DNA from: Rhizobium croatiense
GTDB taxonomy: Bacteria > Pseudomonadota > Alphaproteobacteria > Rhizobiales > Rhizobiaceae
Length of the DNA stretch: 64,000 bases
Direction: 5' to 3'
NCBI RefSeq assembly: GCF_019793465.1
Contig: NZ_JAILYJ010000001.1
Location: 496,001 to 560,000, forward strand
In this document: piece after piece, positions 44,581-54,356 of the stretch
Layout of the letters: each line of letters opens with the position of its first letter
Numbering within the stretch: position 1 is the stretch's first letter
Made by a program: the position numbers and the translations under genes
Notes under the pieces: generated by a model
The model's database searches: none
What the model was told of the DNA's origin: nothing
What the model saw: the letters and a program-made list of their open reading frames with translations, nothing else

Positions 44581-45281
44581 GGCGTCACCTCCAGGCGGCG
44601 CATACCGCTGAAGGTCGCGGCCGCGACACCGGCAAGAGCACCGGCCGCGACATACCAGACGCCGGCTATGAAGTGATGGGTAAGCACGGCCGCCGCGGCG
44701 CTCGCAAGCAGAACGGCGCCGGTCTCGCGCCCCTTCCAGAAACCCATGACGAGCACGATGAAGACGGCCGGAAAGGCAAAGTCCAGTCCGAGCGTTGCGG
44801 GATCGCCGAGGAACGTCCCCAGGGTGGCGCCCGCCAGCCCGGAAAGAACCCATGCCAGGTAGAAGGGCGCTGCCAGCCCGGCAAACCATGCCGGTTTCAG
44901 CCTCGCCGCACCGGCGCGGAATTCCGCCATCGCCCAGATTTCATCGGCCAGAAAAAGTACCGAGAGATAACGGGCGCGCGGTGAAAACGAATGCATCTTT
45001 GTGACGATCGATGCTCCCATCAGCACGTGGCGGATGTTGACGAGAAGGGCTGCAAAGCCAAGGCTTGTCCAAGAGGCGGGATGTGTCCAGATATCCATCG
45101 CCACGAATTGCGATCCGCCGGCAAAAACGAGCGCGCTCATCAGGCCGACTTCAAGAGGCGAGAGCCCATTCGTTGCGGCGACGGCGCCGAACACCAGCCC
45201 AATCGGGATGACGGCGGCGACGAGTGGCGCGATCGCCCGCATTCCGCCTGAAAATTCCGCCCAGATTTCAATTTTGCGCAC
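44577..45281 (-). CDS. azlC: AzlC-family branched-chain amino acid exporter subunit
   Basis: 234 residues from a GTG at 45281, which has GGAGG seven bases upstream. An ATG at 45311 has no good ribosome site. The signature PIGLVFGAVAATNGLSPLEVGLMS and SQFVAMDIW is typical of AzlC. It lies downstream of an AraC regulator on the same strand. Confidence 0.85.
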   Translation of the reverse strand: MRKIEIWAEFSGGMRAIAPLVAAVIPIGLVFGAVAATNGLSPLEVGLMSALVFAGGSQFVAMDIWTHPASWTSLGFAALLVNIRHVLMGASIVTKMHSFSPRARYLSVLFLADEIWAMAEFRAGAARLKPAWFAGLAAPFYLAWVLSGLAGATLGTFLGDPATLGLDFAFPAVFIVLVMGFWKGRETGAVLLASAAAAVLTHHFIAGVWYVAAGALAGVAAATFSGMRRLEVTP

Positions 45282-45347
45282 GTTCGAACCTCCGCTTGAT
45301 GCCGAGCTCATAGAGCCGTGCCGAAGCGACGTCTTGAACGAAAGTGA

Positions 45348-46205
45348 TTATCGCGCCCGATACTGGCCAGGGGTTAATCCCGTGCGCGCCTTGAAGTGCC
45401 TAGTGAAATGCGCCTGGTCGGCAAAACCGCATTCCAGCGCGACCTCTGCCGGCAGGTCACCGGCCCGCAGCCTGCGGCGTGCGCTCCTGACGCGGACATC
45501 GGTAAGGAAGGCGTGCGGCGTGATATGGAATTCCTTGCGGAAGGCGCGGATCAGATGCGCGCGGCTGAGACCGGCGACGGCGGCGAGTTCTTCCAGCCCC
45601 AGATCGGTCGCATAGTGTTCCGTCAGATAATCCCGCGCGCGCCGAACCGCTGAACGCTCCGCGGTGTCAGTCGGCACGATGATCGAGCTTCCATGCTGAC
45701 GAAACATTGCGTCGAGCACCAGGAACATGCTCTGGCTGGTCTCCAGTGCCCCGACTCCGGCCTCCAAGGTCCGGTGGGCACCAAGAAACGCCGCGGCCAG
45801 TTTGGGATCGTGAAGAATCTGCTTGCCGAAGGCCGGCGTGCCGTGAAAGGTGCGGCCGGTGACATCCTCGAGGATTTCGCGAAAGAGCGACAGGTCGGGA
45901 TAGATCATGCGATAGCGATAGCCGCCGTCGGTCGGCGCCCCGTCATGCGTCTCGCCCGGATTGATCAAATAGAGATCGCCGGGTCCAGAGGCCTCGCGTG
46001 CCCCACAGATCGTGGCGATCTGGCTGCCGCTCTCGATGGCGCCGATGCTGAACGTATCATGGGCGTGTGGTGCGAACTCATGCGTCAGGAAGGTCGCGCT
46101 CAGGCATTCCATCCCGCCGAAGCGCCGATCTCGCCAAAAGCGCGTCGTCTCCGCTCCCGCGAGTGGCATGGCTTCGGTCGCCTGTTCCTGGGAAATATTC
46201 TGCAT
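45348..46205 (-). CDS. AraC-family regulator
   Basis: 285 residues with an N-terminal cupin-like arm (HEFAPHAHDTFSIG, GDLYLINPGETHDG) and a C-terminal double HTH (LGLEELAAVAGLSRAHLIRAFR, AEVALECGFADQAHFTRHFK). Placement just upstream of azlCD, on the same strand, suggests that it controls that exporter, as is common in proteobacteria. Confidence 0.87.
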   Translation of the reverse strand: MQNISQEQATEAMPLAGAETTRFWRDRRFGGMECLSATFLTHEFAPHAHDTFSIGAIESGSQIATICGAREASGPGDLYLINPGETHDGAPTDGGYRYRMIYPDLSLFREILEDVTGRTFHGTPAFGKQILHDPKLAAAFLGAHRTLEAGVGALETSQSMFLVLDAMFRQHGSSIIVPTDTAERSAVRRARDYLTEHYATDLGLEELAAVAGLSRAHLIRAFRKEFHITPHAFLTDVRVRSARRRLRAGDLPAEVALECGFADQAHFTRHFKARTGLTPGQYRAR

Positions 46206-46316
46206 CGGGCGGATATAGCAGTTTTACCGCGACGCTTCTTGAACAAAAGTGATCAGCGAAACTGGCCACATTCCCGGCCGATCGGCAAAAGATACCGGTC
46301 TTCTGGAAACGTTGAC

Positions 46317-48263
46317 TTATGCCGCGTTCAGACGTTCGGCACTAACCGGCATTCCCATATGAAAGCCTTGGACGCGGTCGATGCGAAGATCCTTGAGCAG
46401 GGACAATTGTGCTGCCGTTTCGACGCCTTCCACCAGGATCGTATTCCCACGATTGCGGATGAGAGAGACCATGTCCTGAAGCATCGTCAACCCGCGTGGG
46501 TTGGAGCAGTCGTGCAGAAAAGTCCGATCGACCTTGACCGTCTGAAACTCGATCGCCCTCAGCCAAGAGAGGCCCGCGAAGCCGGAGCCGAAATCGTCAA
46601 GCCAAATTTCGACGCCGAGAGCCCGCAGATCCGCAATGCATTTCAGCACCTCCGACTGCATATCCATATCCAGGCCCTCGGTGACTTCTAAGGCCAGCCG
46701 CGACCCGGAGACCCCGCACCGAGCAAGAATATCAGCGACGCTCGCGGCGAAGCCGGGGGAGCGCAGTTGTATGGGCGACACGTTGACGCTGACGGTGGCC
46801 ATCCGATCTGTCATCAGTATGTCACGGCATGCCGTCTCGATCGCCCACTTACCCAATTCGAGGATAGCGCCCGTTCGTTCTGCAACCGGAATGAATGTCC
46901 TCGGCGAAACCGCGGTGCCATCAGGCATCCTGAGGCGCATCAAAGCCTCGACGGCTTTTGCTCTCCCGTTCGTCAGGTCGAAGATCGGTTGGTAAACGAG
47001 CGAAACCAGTTTGCGGTCAATGGCCGCCGTCAGCAGCGGGACGAGCTTACCAGCATTGTCGTCGGGGCGAGGCAACGAGGGATCAAACCTACGAATGCAA
47101 TTTCGGCCACTTGCCTTGGCATTGTAGAGAGCGAGATCGGCTTCGCGCACTATTCGCTCCACTTTCTCTCCAACGTCCTCGCGGGTGAAAGCGGCGCCGA
47201 TGCTGACGGTTACGATCGGGCTATCATCTGGTCGTTCGTCATGAGCAATCGCAAGAAACTCGACTTCCATTCTGATCTTTTCGGCAAGACTCATCGCGAT
47301 CGAGGGAGTTTCAGCCGGCATGACCACGATAAACTCCTCGCCGCCGTACCTGCCGATCATGCCACCGGACGACTCTACAACCGCCTTCAGCGCGTTGGCA
47401 ACGACAGTCAGGCATCGGTCTCCTTCCTGATGCCCGTAGCGATCATTGAAGCGTTTGAAGAAGTCGACGTCGATGAGGAACACGACAAAGTCACGGCCTT
47501 CGTCTTTCCAGGCGGCCCAGCATTCGTCGAGCCGCAGATCCAGCGCGCGTCGGTTGTTTATGCCTGTCAGATAGTCGGTATTTGAAAGCTCGAGCAGCGA
47601 CCTTCCGCGCTCGGAGGCTTCCCAGTGCTGATAGCGAGCCTCCGCCGCGTTCAGCAGCACGTTTCGACGCTCGACATTCAATCGCCAATTGATGGAGGAC
47701 GTGAAGACAAAGCAGGAAATGTAGAACATGCCGAAGGCAAGCTTGTAGATTTGACTTGAAGGAAAATACGCCTCTATCGTCACGAAAAATGCGCAGAGCA
47801 CGAAGCTGGAGGTGATCACCGACAGCCGAAACGAGAAACTGAAAAAGAGGTTGGCGCCCATCATGAAGATGGCGCCGAAAATCATGTAGTAAGACATGGC
47901 AGCGACGTCACGGGTGCCAATCGCCGGGTAAAGCCAGCCCAAGTAGCCCGCAAGCAGTGCCGCGGCGCATGTGATGTCGAGCCAGACGATTTTCGCTTTT
48001 GCCAGTCGCAAGGCTTCGAAAGTCAGCAGCGCCATCGCTGCGACGACGAATCGCGCGGCGATCGTCACAGGCGCAACATCGGGGATAAGCCACTGGTCGG
48101 GAAGTGCAAAGGACAGATAAACGGCGACCGCGATCCAAAGACCATGCCGTGAGCTTTGCCTTCTAACAGAATCATTTTCGGCTTCCAGAGATTTGCAAGC
48201 CTCGGCAAATGAAAAGCTGTCGGTTGATTCATCACCCCGCACAGTAGGGTAAACCGCACTCAT
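46317..48263 (-). CDS. Membrane GGDEF-EAL protein
   Basis: 648 residues. About five N-terminal hydrophobic helices, then GGDEF with DYLTGINNRRAL, DVDFFKRFNDRYGHQEGDR and the catalytic GGEEF, then EAL with EALMRL, DDFGSGFAGLSWL and VEGVET. Both active sites look intact, so it could make or degrade c-di-GMP. It stands alone. Confidence 0.88.
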   Translation of the reverse strand: MSAVYPTVRGDESTDSFSFAEACKSLEAENDSVRRQSSRHGLWIAVAVYLSFALPDQWLIPDVAPVTIAARFVVAAMALLTFEALRLAKAKIVWLDITCAAALLAGYLGWLYPAIGTRDVAAMSYYMIFGAIFMMGANLFFSFSFRLSVITSSFVLCAFFVTIEAYFPSSQIYKLAFGMFYISCFVFTSSINWRLNVERRNVLLNAAEARYQHWEASERGRSLLELSNTDYLTGINNRRALDLRLDECWAAWKDEGRDFVVFLIDVDFFKRFNDRYGHQEGDRCLTVVANALKAVVESSGGMIGRYGGEEFIVVMPAETPSIAMSLAEKIRMEVEFLAIAHDERPDDSPIVTVSIGAAFTREDVGEKVERIVREADLALYNAKASGRNCIRRFDPSLPRPDDNAGKLVPLLTAAIDRKLVSLVYQPIFDLTNGRAKAVEALMRLRMPDGTAVSPRTFIPVAERTGAILELGKWAIETACRDILMTDRMATVSVNVSPIQLRSPGFAASVADILARCGVSGSRLALEVTEGLDMDMQSEVLKCIADLRALGVEIWLDDFGSGFAGLSWLRAIEFQTVKVDRTFLHDCSNPRGLTMLQDMVSLIRNRGNTILVEGVETAAQLSLLKDLRIDRVQGFHMGMPVSAERLNAA

Positions 48264-48462
48264 GTAACGATGCCAGCCCGGCTACGACCCAACGAAACTA
48301 AACTGCAAGCCATGCTTCGGCGCCCTCCAAAATTTCGTTCGGCAACCTGCAACGGGTTTGTCTTGTTATTTCACATTCGTAGAGAAGCAGGTTCCCACCC
48401 GCAACAGTAGAATTACCCTTATCCCGTGTAGATTCCAGTCGCATCCTATTTCGAGGTTGATT

Positions 48463-49530
48463 ATGCTTAACGCTAGGTCAAGGAGTCTCGAAATGGCACG
48501 AAGTCTTATCTTGGATGGTGAAAGTCTTGTTGCGCCCGGTGAAATTCGCCAGGCAGCAAGGAGGTTTGCCGCGGCAAAGCCGGGCGACCTTATAGTTGCC
48601 AAAGCCGAGCTTGCCGTCAGCCTTGACGTATCCCTCCGTCAGTTCAAATCCGGCGTCGAGCCAGGTGCGATTATCGAGCGGCTCACTGACGCCCTGCATC
48701 AGTTACGGCGTCGCTTTCATCCTGACGTGTGGGACGTCATCGTTCCGATCGCGCAGTCTCATCCGGTTGCTCACTATCTGCATCAAGATCCATTGACCCG
48801 CTGGTCGTTCGAAAAGCCGCGCGGCTATTCTGGCGACGCACGTCTTCTCGACTTCATTTACGGCAGGCCTGAGATCGAGGACGCAGTCGCATCATCGAGC
48901 GACTTGGGACGTTCGATCTACGCCTATACCCGAAATGCTTCGTCATCCGTCGCGGTAAGGGAGCGTCGAGACATTCTGGCGCGCCGCGTCGACGAAATCG
49001 CTTCGGCTCGGCCTGGTTCCACCGAAGTTCTGGCCATCGCTTCGGGGCATCTTCGTGAAGGGCCTTTGTCGCGCGCGCTCGGCGCCGGAGCGATCAAACG
49101 CTGGGTCGCTTTGGATCAGGACCCGATGAGCGTCGGAACCGTAGCCCGCGATTTCGCAGGCACGTCGGTCGAGGCCATGAACGGGTCGGTCAAATCCGTG
49201 CTCGGTGGAAGGCATGCACTGGGAATGTTCGATTTCGTATACGCCGCAGGTCTCTATGACTATTTGCCGGACGCAGTGGCCGTCAAACTGACCAGGAAGT
49301 GCGTCGGCATGCTGAAGCCCGGCGGCACATTCCTCTTCGCCAACTTCTCTCCGGAAACGGACGTCGATGGTTATATGGAGACATTCATGAACTGGGCGCT
49401 GCTATTGCGCTCAGAACGCGAAATGGGCTTGATCGCCGGTGAAAGCCTGACTGGGACGGATGCGAAAGTGTCTGTTTGGTCCGGTTCAAACCGCAGCATT
49501 GTCTACTGTGAAATCGAAAAAAAGTCCTAG
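48463..49530 (+). CDS. Class I SAM-dependent methyltransferase
   Basis: 355 residues from the ATG at 48463, with GAGG six bases upstream. Upstream frame extension lacks a good start. A long N-terminal part (SFEKPRGYSGDARLLDFIYG) precedes a Rossmann-like core (VLAIASGHLREGPLSRAL, WVALDQDP, FDFVYAAGLYDYLPD, LKPGGTFLFANF). It resembles proteins annotated as fatty-acid methyl-ester signal (PhcB-like) methyltransferases, but that is a weak link. It ends about 100 bases before the DapA-family gene. Confidence 0.7.
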   Translation: MLNARSRSLEMARSLILDGESLVAPGEIRQAARRFAAAKPGDLIVAKAELAVSLDVSLRQFKSGVEPGAIIERLTDALHQLRRRFHPDVWDVIVPIAQSHPVAHYLHQDPLTRWSFEKPRGYSGDARLLDFIYGRPEIEDAVASSSDLGRSIYAYTRNASSSVAVRERRDILARRVDEIASARPGSTEVLAIASGHLREGPLSRALGAGAIKRWVALDQDPMSVGTVARDFAGTSVEAMNGSVKSVLGGRHALGMFDFVYAAGLYDYLPDAVAVKLTRKCVGMLKPGGTFLFANFSPETDVDGYMETFMNWALLLRSEREMGLIAGESLTGTDAKVSVWSGSNRSIVYCEIEKKS

Positions 49531-49627
49531 GCCGCACGTTGATCGACGCATGAAGGGAACTTCCGGCACCAGGCCTTTACAGGTAACATGTCAGTCTGCT
49601 AGATCTGATCCACCAGATGGGGGAGGA

Positions 49628-50518
49628 ATGATTTTGCCATCAAAATTCGGGCTTTCTGTCGCCCTTGCCACGCCGTTTGACGGCAATAGCGATATCGCCC
49701 TCGATGCGATGATTGCGCAGGGGCGGCGGTGCCTTGCTGCTGGCTGCGGCAGCGTGACGTTGTTCGGGACGACGGGCGAGGGCTCATCCATCGGAAGCCG
49801 GGAACGCGAACGCGTGCTCACGGCCTTTCTCGATGCAGGGATCGCGGCGGAGAACCTGATCGCCGGCGTCCTGGTCGACTCGGTGGAGGATGCGGCGATA
49901 CAGGCGGGCCACGCCCTTTCCCTGGGAGCCAGAAATATCCTTCTGGCTCCGCCATCCTATTTCAAAAATGTCGGCGACGAGGGCGTTTTCCAGTGGTTTT
50001 CGGCGGTCTTCGCCATGCTGGGCGATCAGGCGCGGGACATCATCGTCTACAACATTCCCTCCGTCACCATGGTTCCGCTGACGGTGTCGCTGATCGGCCG
50101 CTTGCGGACCGCCTTTCCGCACATCGTCACGGGCGTCAAGGATTCTTCCGGCGACTGGCCGTTCACGGAAGGCCTGCTCAAGGCGCATGGCGACCTCATC
50201 ATCCTGATCGGCGATGAACGCCATCTGACCAGGGGCGTTCGGCTTGGCGGCCAGGGCGCGATCTCTGGCATGGCGAATTTCGTACCCCGCGACGTCAAGC
50301 TGATGGCCGAAGACGGCAAGGACGACCCCCGCATCGAGGCATTCGTGGACGAACTGCTCAAATATCCTGTTGTCCCAGCCGTGAAAGCCATGGTGGCACA
50401 TCAGACATCGGATGAAATCTGGCTTGCGGTTCGTCCGCCGCTCGTTTCAATATCCGGCGACGGGCAGGCCCAGCTCGCCCGCGCTTTCGACGATCTTTTC
50501 CGGTCGAAGGCCGCGTAG
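49628..50518 (+). CDS. Dihydrodipicolinate synthase (DapA) family aldolase
   Basis: About 296 residues. GGAGG is only one base from the ATG at 49628 but seven from an in-frame TTG at 49634, so TTG may be the true start. GTTGEG, the catalytic Tyr in YNIPS and the Schiff-base Lys in GVKDSSGD are intact. The family includes DHDPS, N-acetylneuraminate lyase and 2-keto-3-deoxy sugar acid aldolases. The importer and kinase downstream favour a sugar-acid role over lysine synthesis. Confidence 0.8.
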   Translation: MILPSKFGLSVALATPFDGNSDIALDAMIAQGRRCLAAGCGSVTLFGTTGEGSSIGSRERERVLTAFLDAGIAAENLIAGVLVDSVEDAAIQAGHALSLGARNILLAPPSYFKNVGDEGVFQWFSAVFAMLGDQARDIIVYNIPSVTMVPLTVSLIGRLRTAFPHIVTGVKDSSGDWPFTEGLLKAHGDLIILIGDERHLTRGVRLGGQGAISGMANFVPRDVKLMAEDGKDDPRIEAFVDELLKYPVVPAVKAMVAHQTSDEIWLAVRPPLVSISGDGQAQLARAFDDLFRSKAA

Positions 50519-50543
50519 GTCGGACATGGTGCTGGAGGAGGCG

Positions 50544-51203
50544 ATGGACGGTACGGACGAGCAGCCGACGCTGCGGGAAAAGGCCTATGCGAGTTTCACG
50601 CGCCACCTGCTTGCGCGTGACGTGCGTCCCGGCCAGTTCGTTTCGCAGCGCCGTCTCGTGGAATTGACGGGACTGACGCTCGGCGCCATCCGCGAGCTCA
50701 TTCCCAGGCTTGAAGCCGAAGGGCTGATCAAGACGGTGCCGCAACGGGGCCTGCAGATCGCTCACATCGATTTGAACCTCATTCGCGAAGCGTTCCAGCT
50801 GCGCGTGTTCCTGGAGAAGGAGGCCGTGGCGCTCTTCACCCGGTCTGCGTCGGACGAGACGATCGCCGGGCTCTTGAAGCAGCATCGGGATATTGCCGAG
50901 GCCATCCGAAACGGCGATGCCTCGCACGAATTGGAGCTGCGCGCCCAGGCCGTCGATTGGGGCATGCACGATGCCTTTATCGATGCCCTAGGAAATACCA
51001 TCATTTCGAACGCTTACCGCGTGAATTCGATCAAGATGCGCCTGATCAGCCAGGATCGCTTTCGCATCGACGGTCACGTCGGACCCGTCATGGGCGAGCA
51101 TCTGAAAGTGCTCGAGGCAATCGAACGACGATCGGCGGAGGACGCCGTCAACAGCCTTGTCGCACATATCAATCATGCAAGGGATCGTGCGCTCAGGATA
51201 TAA
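50544..51203 (+). CDS. GntR-family regulator
   Basis: 219 residues from the ATG at 50544, preceded by GGAGGAGG. The HTH region (SQRRLVELTGLTLGAIRELI) and FCD-type helical ligand domain are visible. It lies between the aldolase and the importer genes on the same strand and probably controls both. Confidence 0.82.
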   Translation: MDGTDEQPTLREKAYASFTRHLLARDVRPGQFVSQRRLVELTGLTLGAIRELIPRLEAEGLIKTVPQRGLQIAHIDLNLIREAFQLRVFLEKEAVALFTRSASDETIAGLLKQHRDIAEAIRNGDASHELELRAQAVDWGMHDAFIDALGNTIISNAYRVNSIKMRLISQDRFRIDGHVGPVMGEHLKVLEAIERRSAEDAVNSLVAHINHARDRALRI

Positions 51204-51258
51204 TCGGGAATGAACAGCCGGGGATGAGGAGATCGCCGGCAAAAGGAGGAGGATCAAC

Positions 51259-52587
51259 ATGCCATCATTCTTCAATCCGACGCGGCGCGGTTTTCTGGCG
51301 GGGACTGCCGCTCTCGGGGCCAGCAGCATGCTCGGCATGCGGCCGGCCGCCGCTGCCGTCGACTGGAAGCGCTTCGCCGGCACCACGCTCGAAGTCAACC
51401 TGGTCAAGAGCCCGCGCAGCGAGATCCTGACCAAGTACCTGCCCGAGTTCGAGGAACTCACCGGCATCAAGGTCAATGCCGAAGCAACGCCCGAACAGCA
51501 GCAGCGCCAGAAGACGACCATCGAGCTCAGTTCCAGCAAGCCGAGCTTCGACGTCGTGCACATGAGCTACCACGTTCAGAAGCGGCAGTTCGAGAAGGGC
51601 GGCTGGCTTGCCGATATCAGCGGTTTCCTCAAGGACCCGGCTCTGACCGATCCGTCGCTCACTGAAAGCGATTTTGCCGAAGCAGGCCTCGCCTTCGCCA
51701 AGGATGCGGATGGCGTCCTGCGTTCGCTGCCTTTCTCGGTCGATTACTGGATCATCTACTGGAACAAGGCGCTGTTCGAAAAGAAAGGGCTTGCTTACCC
51801 CACGAGCTTCGAAGAACTGGCAAGTGCCGCCGAAGCGCTGACCGATCCTTCGACCAACACCTACGGCTTCGTCGCCCGCGGCCTGAAGAACGCCAACACG
51901 CCGGTCTGGACGACGTTGCTGCTCGGCTACGGTTCGAGCCCGCTCGGACCGGACGGCAAGCTGCGCACGACATCGCAGGAAGCGATCGATGCCGCCACGC
52001 TGTACCAGAGGCTGATGACCAAGACCGCCCCTCCCGGCGTCTCCGGCTTCAACTGGGCCGAGGCGCAGTCAGCCTTCCTGCAAGGTAAGATCGGGATGTG
52101 GCTGGACGGCGTCGGCTTTGCGCCGCCGATCGAGAACCCGGAAAAGTCGCGTGTCGTCGGCCAGGTCGGGTACGGCATCATGCCGAAAGGCCCGAAGGCG
52201 CAGGCGGCGGGAACCTTCGGCGACGGCCTTGGCGTCGTCGCGGCAAGCCAGAAAAAGGAAGCAGCCTACCTCTTCTGCCAATGGGCGATTTCGCACGACA
52301 TGGGCGCGCGCCTGCTGCAGGCCGGCGCCGGCGTTCCTTTCCGCCAGTCCGTTCTCGAGGATGCGAAGGTCCCCGAAGGCGTCAAGATGCCGGCCGCATG
52401 GCTGGATGCGGTCGCCGGCTCCGGCAAGATTTCGCAGCTCGCGCTGCCTGTGATCATTCCGGTCACCGAGTTCCGCGACATCTATGGCGTCGGTCTGACC
52501 AACATGATCGGCGGCGCCGATCCGGCAACCGAGCTGAAGGCGGCGACGGCCCAGTTCGAACCCGTGCTGGCGAAAAGCGAGGGATAA
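51259..52587 (+). CDS. ABC importer substrate-binding protein (family 1)
   Basis: 442 residues with a twin-arginine-like signal (TRRGFLAGTAALGASS), cleavage near AAA. The mature protein is a sugar-binding type with EFEELTGIKVNAEATPEQ, WIIYWNKALFEKKG and WAEAQSAFLQGKIGMW. GGAGG precedes the ATG. The stop overlaps the permease start (TAATG). Confidence 0.85.
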   Translation: MPSFFNPTRRGFLAGTAALGASSMLGMRPAAAAVDWKRFAGTTLEVNLVKSPRSEILTKYLPEFEELTGIKVNAEATPEQQQRQKTTIELSSSKPSFDVVHMSYHVQKRQFEKGGWLADISGFLKDPALTDPSLTESDFAEAGLAFAKDADGVLRSLPFSVDYWIIYWNKALFEKKGLAYPTSFEELASAAEALTDPSTNTYGFVARGLKNANTPVWTTLLLGYGSSPLGPDGKLRTTSQEAIDAATLYQRLMTKTAPPGVSGFNWAEAQSAFLQGKIGMWLDGVGFAPPIENPEKSRVVGQVGYGIMPKGPKAQAAGTFGDGLGVVAASQKKEAAYLFCQWAISHDMGARLLQAGAGVPFRQSVLEDAKVPEGVKMPAAWLDAVAGSGKISQLALPVIIPVTEFRDIYGVGLTNMIGGADPATELKAATAQFEPVLAKSEG

Positions 52588-53525
52588 TGGCGGCGAGCAT
52601 CGAAACGGCCGCAGCGACCAAGGCCGCGTCCAAAGGAAGGAGCAAACCGGATCGGTTTGCTCCCAACTACTGGCCCTTCGTCATCCCGGCGCTGATCGTC
52701 ATAGCCGCCGTCATCGTCTTTCCATGGGTCTTTACCCTGTGGATGAGCGTGAACAGCTGGACGCTCGGTCAATCGCAAGTCTTTGCGGGGCTGGACAATT
52801 ACGCCCGCCTGGCGGTCGACATGCGTTTCTGGGAGTCGCTCTGGCACACGGTGCTCTATACGACGCTCTCCGTGGCGGCGCCCCTGTTTCTCGGGACGCT
52901 CGCCGCGCTGATCTTCGATGCCCAATTTCCGTTCCGCGGTCTTTTGCGCGGCATATTCGTGATGCCGATGATGGCGACGCCTGTCGCCATCGCGCTAGTG
53001 TGGACGATGATGTTCCATCCGCAACTCGGGGTTCTCAATTACCTCCTGTCCTTTGTCGGCATTGGACCGCAGGAGTGGATCTATAACCAGAGCAGCGTCA
53101 TCCCCTCCCTGGTTCTGGTCGAGACCTGGCAATGGACGCCGCTCGTCATGCTGATCGTGCTCGGCGGCCTGGCGGCGGTTCCGCGCGAGCCCTATGAAAG
53201 TGCGGAGATCGACGGAGCGAATGTCTGGCAGAAATTCCGCTATCTGACGCTGCCGATGATTGCGCCGTTCCTGATGATCGCCGTGATCATCCGCAGCATC
53301 GATGCGGTGAAGAGCTTCGACATCATCTACGCCATGACCCAGGGCGGTCCCGGCACGGCCTCGGAAACGATCAACATCTATCTCTACAACACTGCCTTCG
53401 CCTATTACGATATCGGTTATGGCTCGGCCATGGCGGTCATCTTCTTCATCCTGATCGTGCTGCTGTCCTTCGTGCTTCTGATGGTCCGGCAGCGGGCGAA
53501 CTGGTCGAACGGGGAGGGACGCTGA
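52587..53525 (+). CDS. ABC importer permease (MalF/UgpA type)
   Basis: 312 residues from the ATG at 52587. The longer upstream frame overlaps the binding-protein gene and is not used. A cytoplasmic N-terminus rich in Ala/Lys is followed by six helices and the EAA-type loop YESAEIDGANVWQKFRYLTLP. It overlaps the next permease by one base. Confidence 0.87.
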   Translation: MAASIETAAATKAASKGRSKPDRFAPNYWPFVIPALIVIAAVIVFPWVFTLWMSVNSWTLGQSQVFAGLDNYARLAVDMRFWESLWHTVLYTTLSVAAPLFLGTLAALIFDAQFPFRGLLRGIFVMPMMATPVAIALVWTMMFHPQLGVLNYLLSFVGIGPQEWIYNQSSVIPSLVLVETWQWTPLVMLIVLGGLAAVPREPYESAEIDGANVWQKFRYLTLPMIAPFLMIAVIIRSIDAVKSFDIIYAMTQGGPGTASETINIYLYNTAFAYYDIGYGSAMAVIFFILIVLLSFVLLMVRQRANWSNGEGR

Positions 53526-54340
53526 TGAAGCGCAAGACGCTCGACCGCATCGGGCTGCTGTTCGTCGCTCTGGTGATGATCTCGCCAGTCATCCTGTTTT
53601 TCCTCTGGATGATCTCGCTGTCGCTGAAATATGAAATCGACAACGGCGCCTATCCGCCGATCTTCATTCCGGAGCGTTTTGCCTGGACGAACTATCTGAA
53701 GGTCTTCGAGGAAAACAACTTCTTCCTCTATCTCTGGAATTCGCTGCTGGTGACAGGCAGCGCCACGCTTCTGGCGCTCTTGATCGGCGTGCCCGCCGGA
53801 TATGGCATTGCGCGCCTGAAGGCGGAGAAGTCGGCGATGGTCATCATGATCGCGCGCATGACGCCGGGGCTGTCCTTCCTCATTCCGCTCTTCCTGCTGT
53901 TCCAGTGGCTGAACCTGCTCGGAACACTGATGCCGCAGATCATCATCCACCTCGTGGTCACGGTGCCGATCGTCGTCTGGATCATGATCGGCTATTTCGA
54001 AACCACGCCGATGGAGCTGGAAGAGGCCGCAAGCATCGACGGCGCCACCCCCTGGCAGGTTTTCCGCCTGGTCGCTCTGCCGATCGCGAGGCCGGGCATC
54101 GTCGTCTCCTTCATCCTGTCGGTCATCTTCTCCTGGAACAACTTCGTCTTCGGTATCGTGCTCGCCAGCCGCGAGACGCGCACACTTCCCGTCGCCGTCT
54201 ACAACATGCTTTCCTTCGAACAGGTCAGTTGGGGGCCGCTTGCAACGGCGGCGTTGATCGTCACTTTGCCCGTGCTGATCTTGACCGTGTTCGCGCAACG
54301 GCAGATCGTGGCAGGCCTGACGGCCGGAGCCGTCAAATGA
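53525..54340 (+). CDS. ABC importer permease (MalG/UgpE type)
   Basis: 271 residues with six helices and the EAA loop LEEAASIDGATPWQVFRLV. It completes an importer that has no ATPase gene in its cluster. The next gene is a sugar kinase. Confidence 0.87.
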   Translation: MKRKTLDRIGLLFVALVMISPVILFFLWMISLSLKYEIDNGAYPPIFIPERFAWTNYLKVFEENNFFLYLWNSLLVTGSATLLALLIGVPAGYGIARLKAEKSAMVIMIARMTPGLSFLIPLFLLFQWLNLLGTLMPQIIIHLVVTVPIVVWIMIGYFETTPMELEEAASIDGATPWQVFRLVALPIARPGIVVSFILSVIFSWNNFVFGIVLASRETRTLPVAVYNMLSFEQVSWGPLATAALIVTLPVLILTVFAQRQIVAGLTAGAVK

Positions 54341-54356
54341 GCGGGCGAGGCGGCTC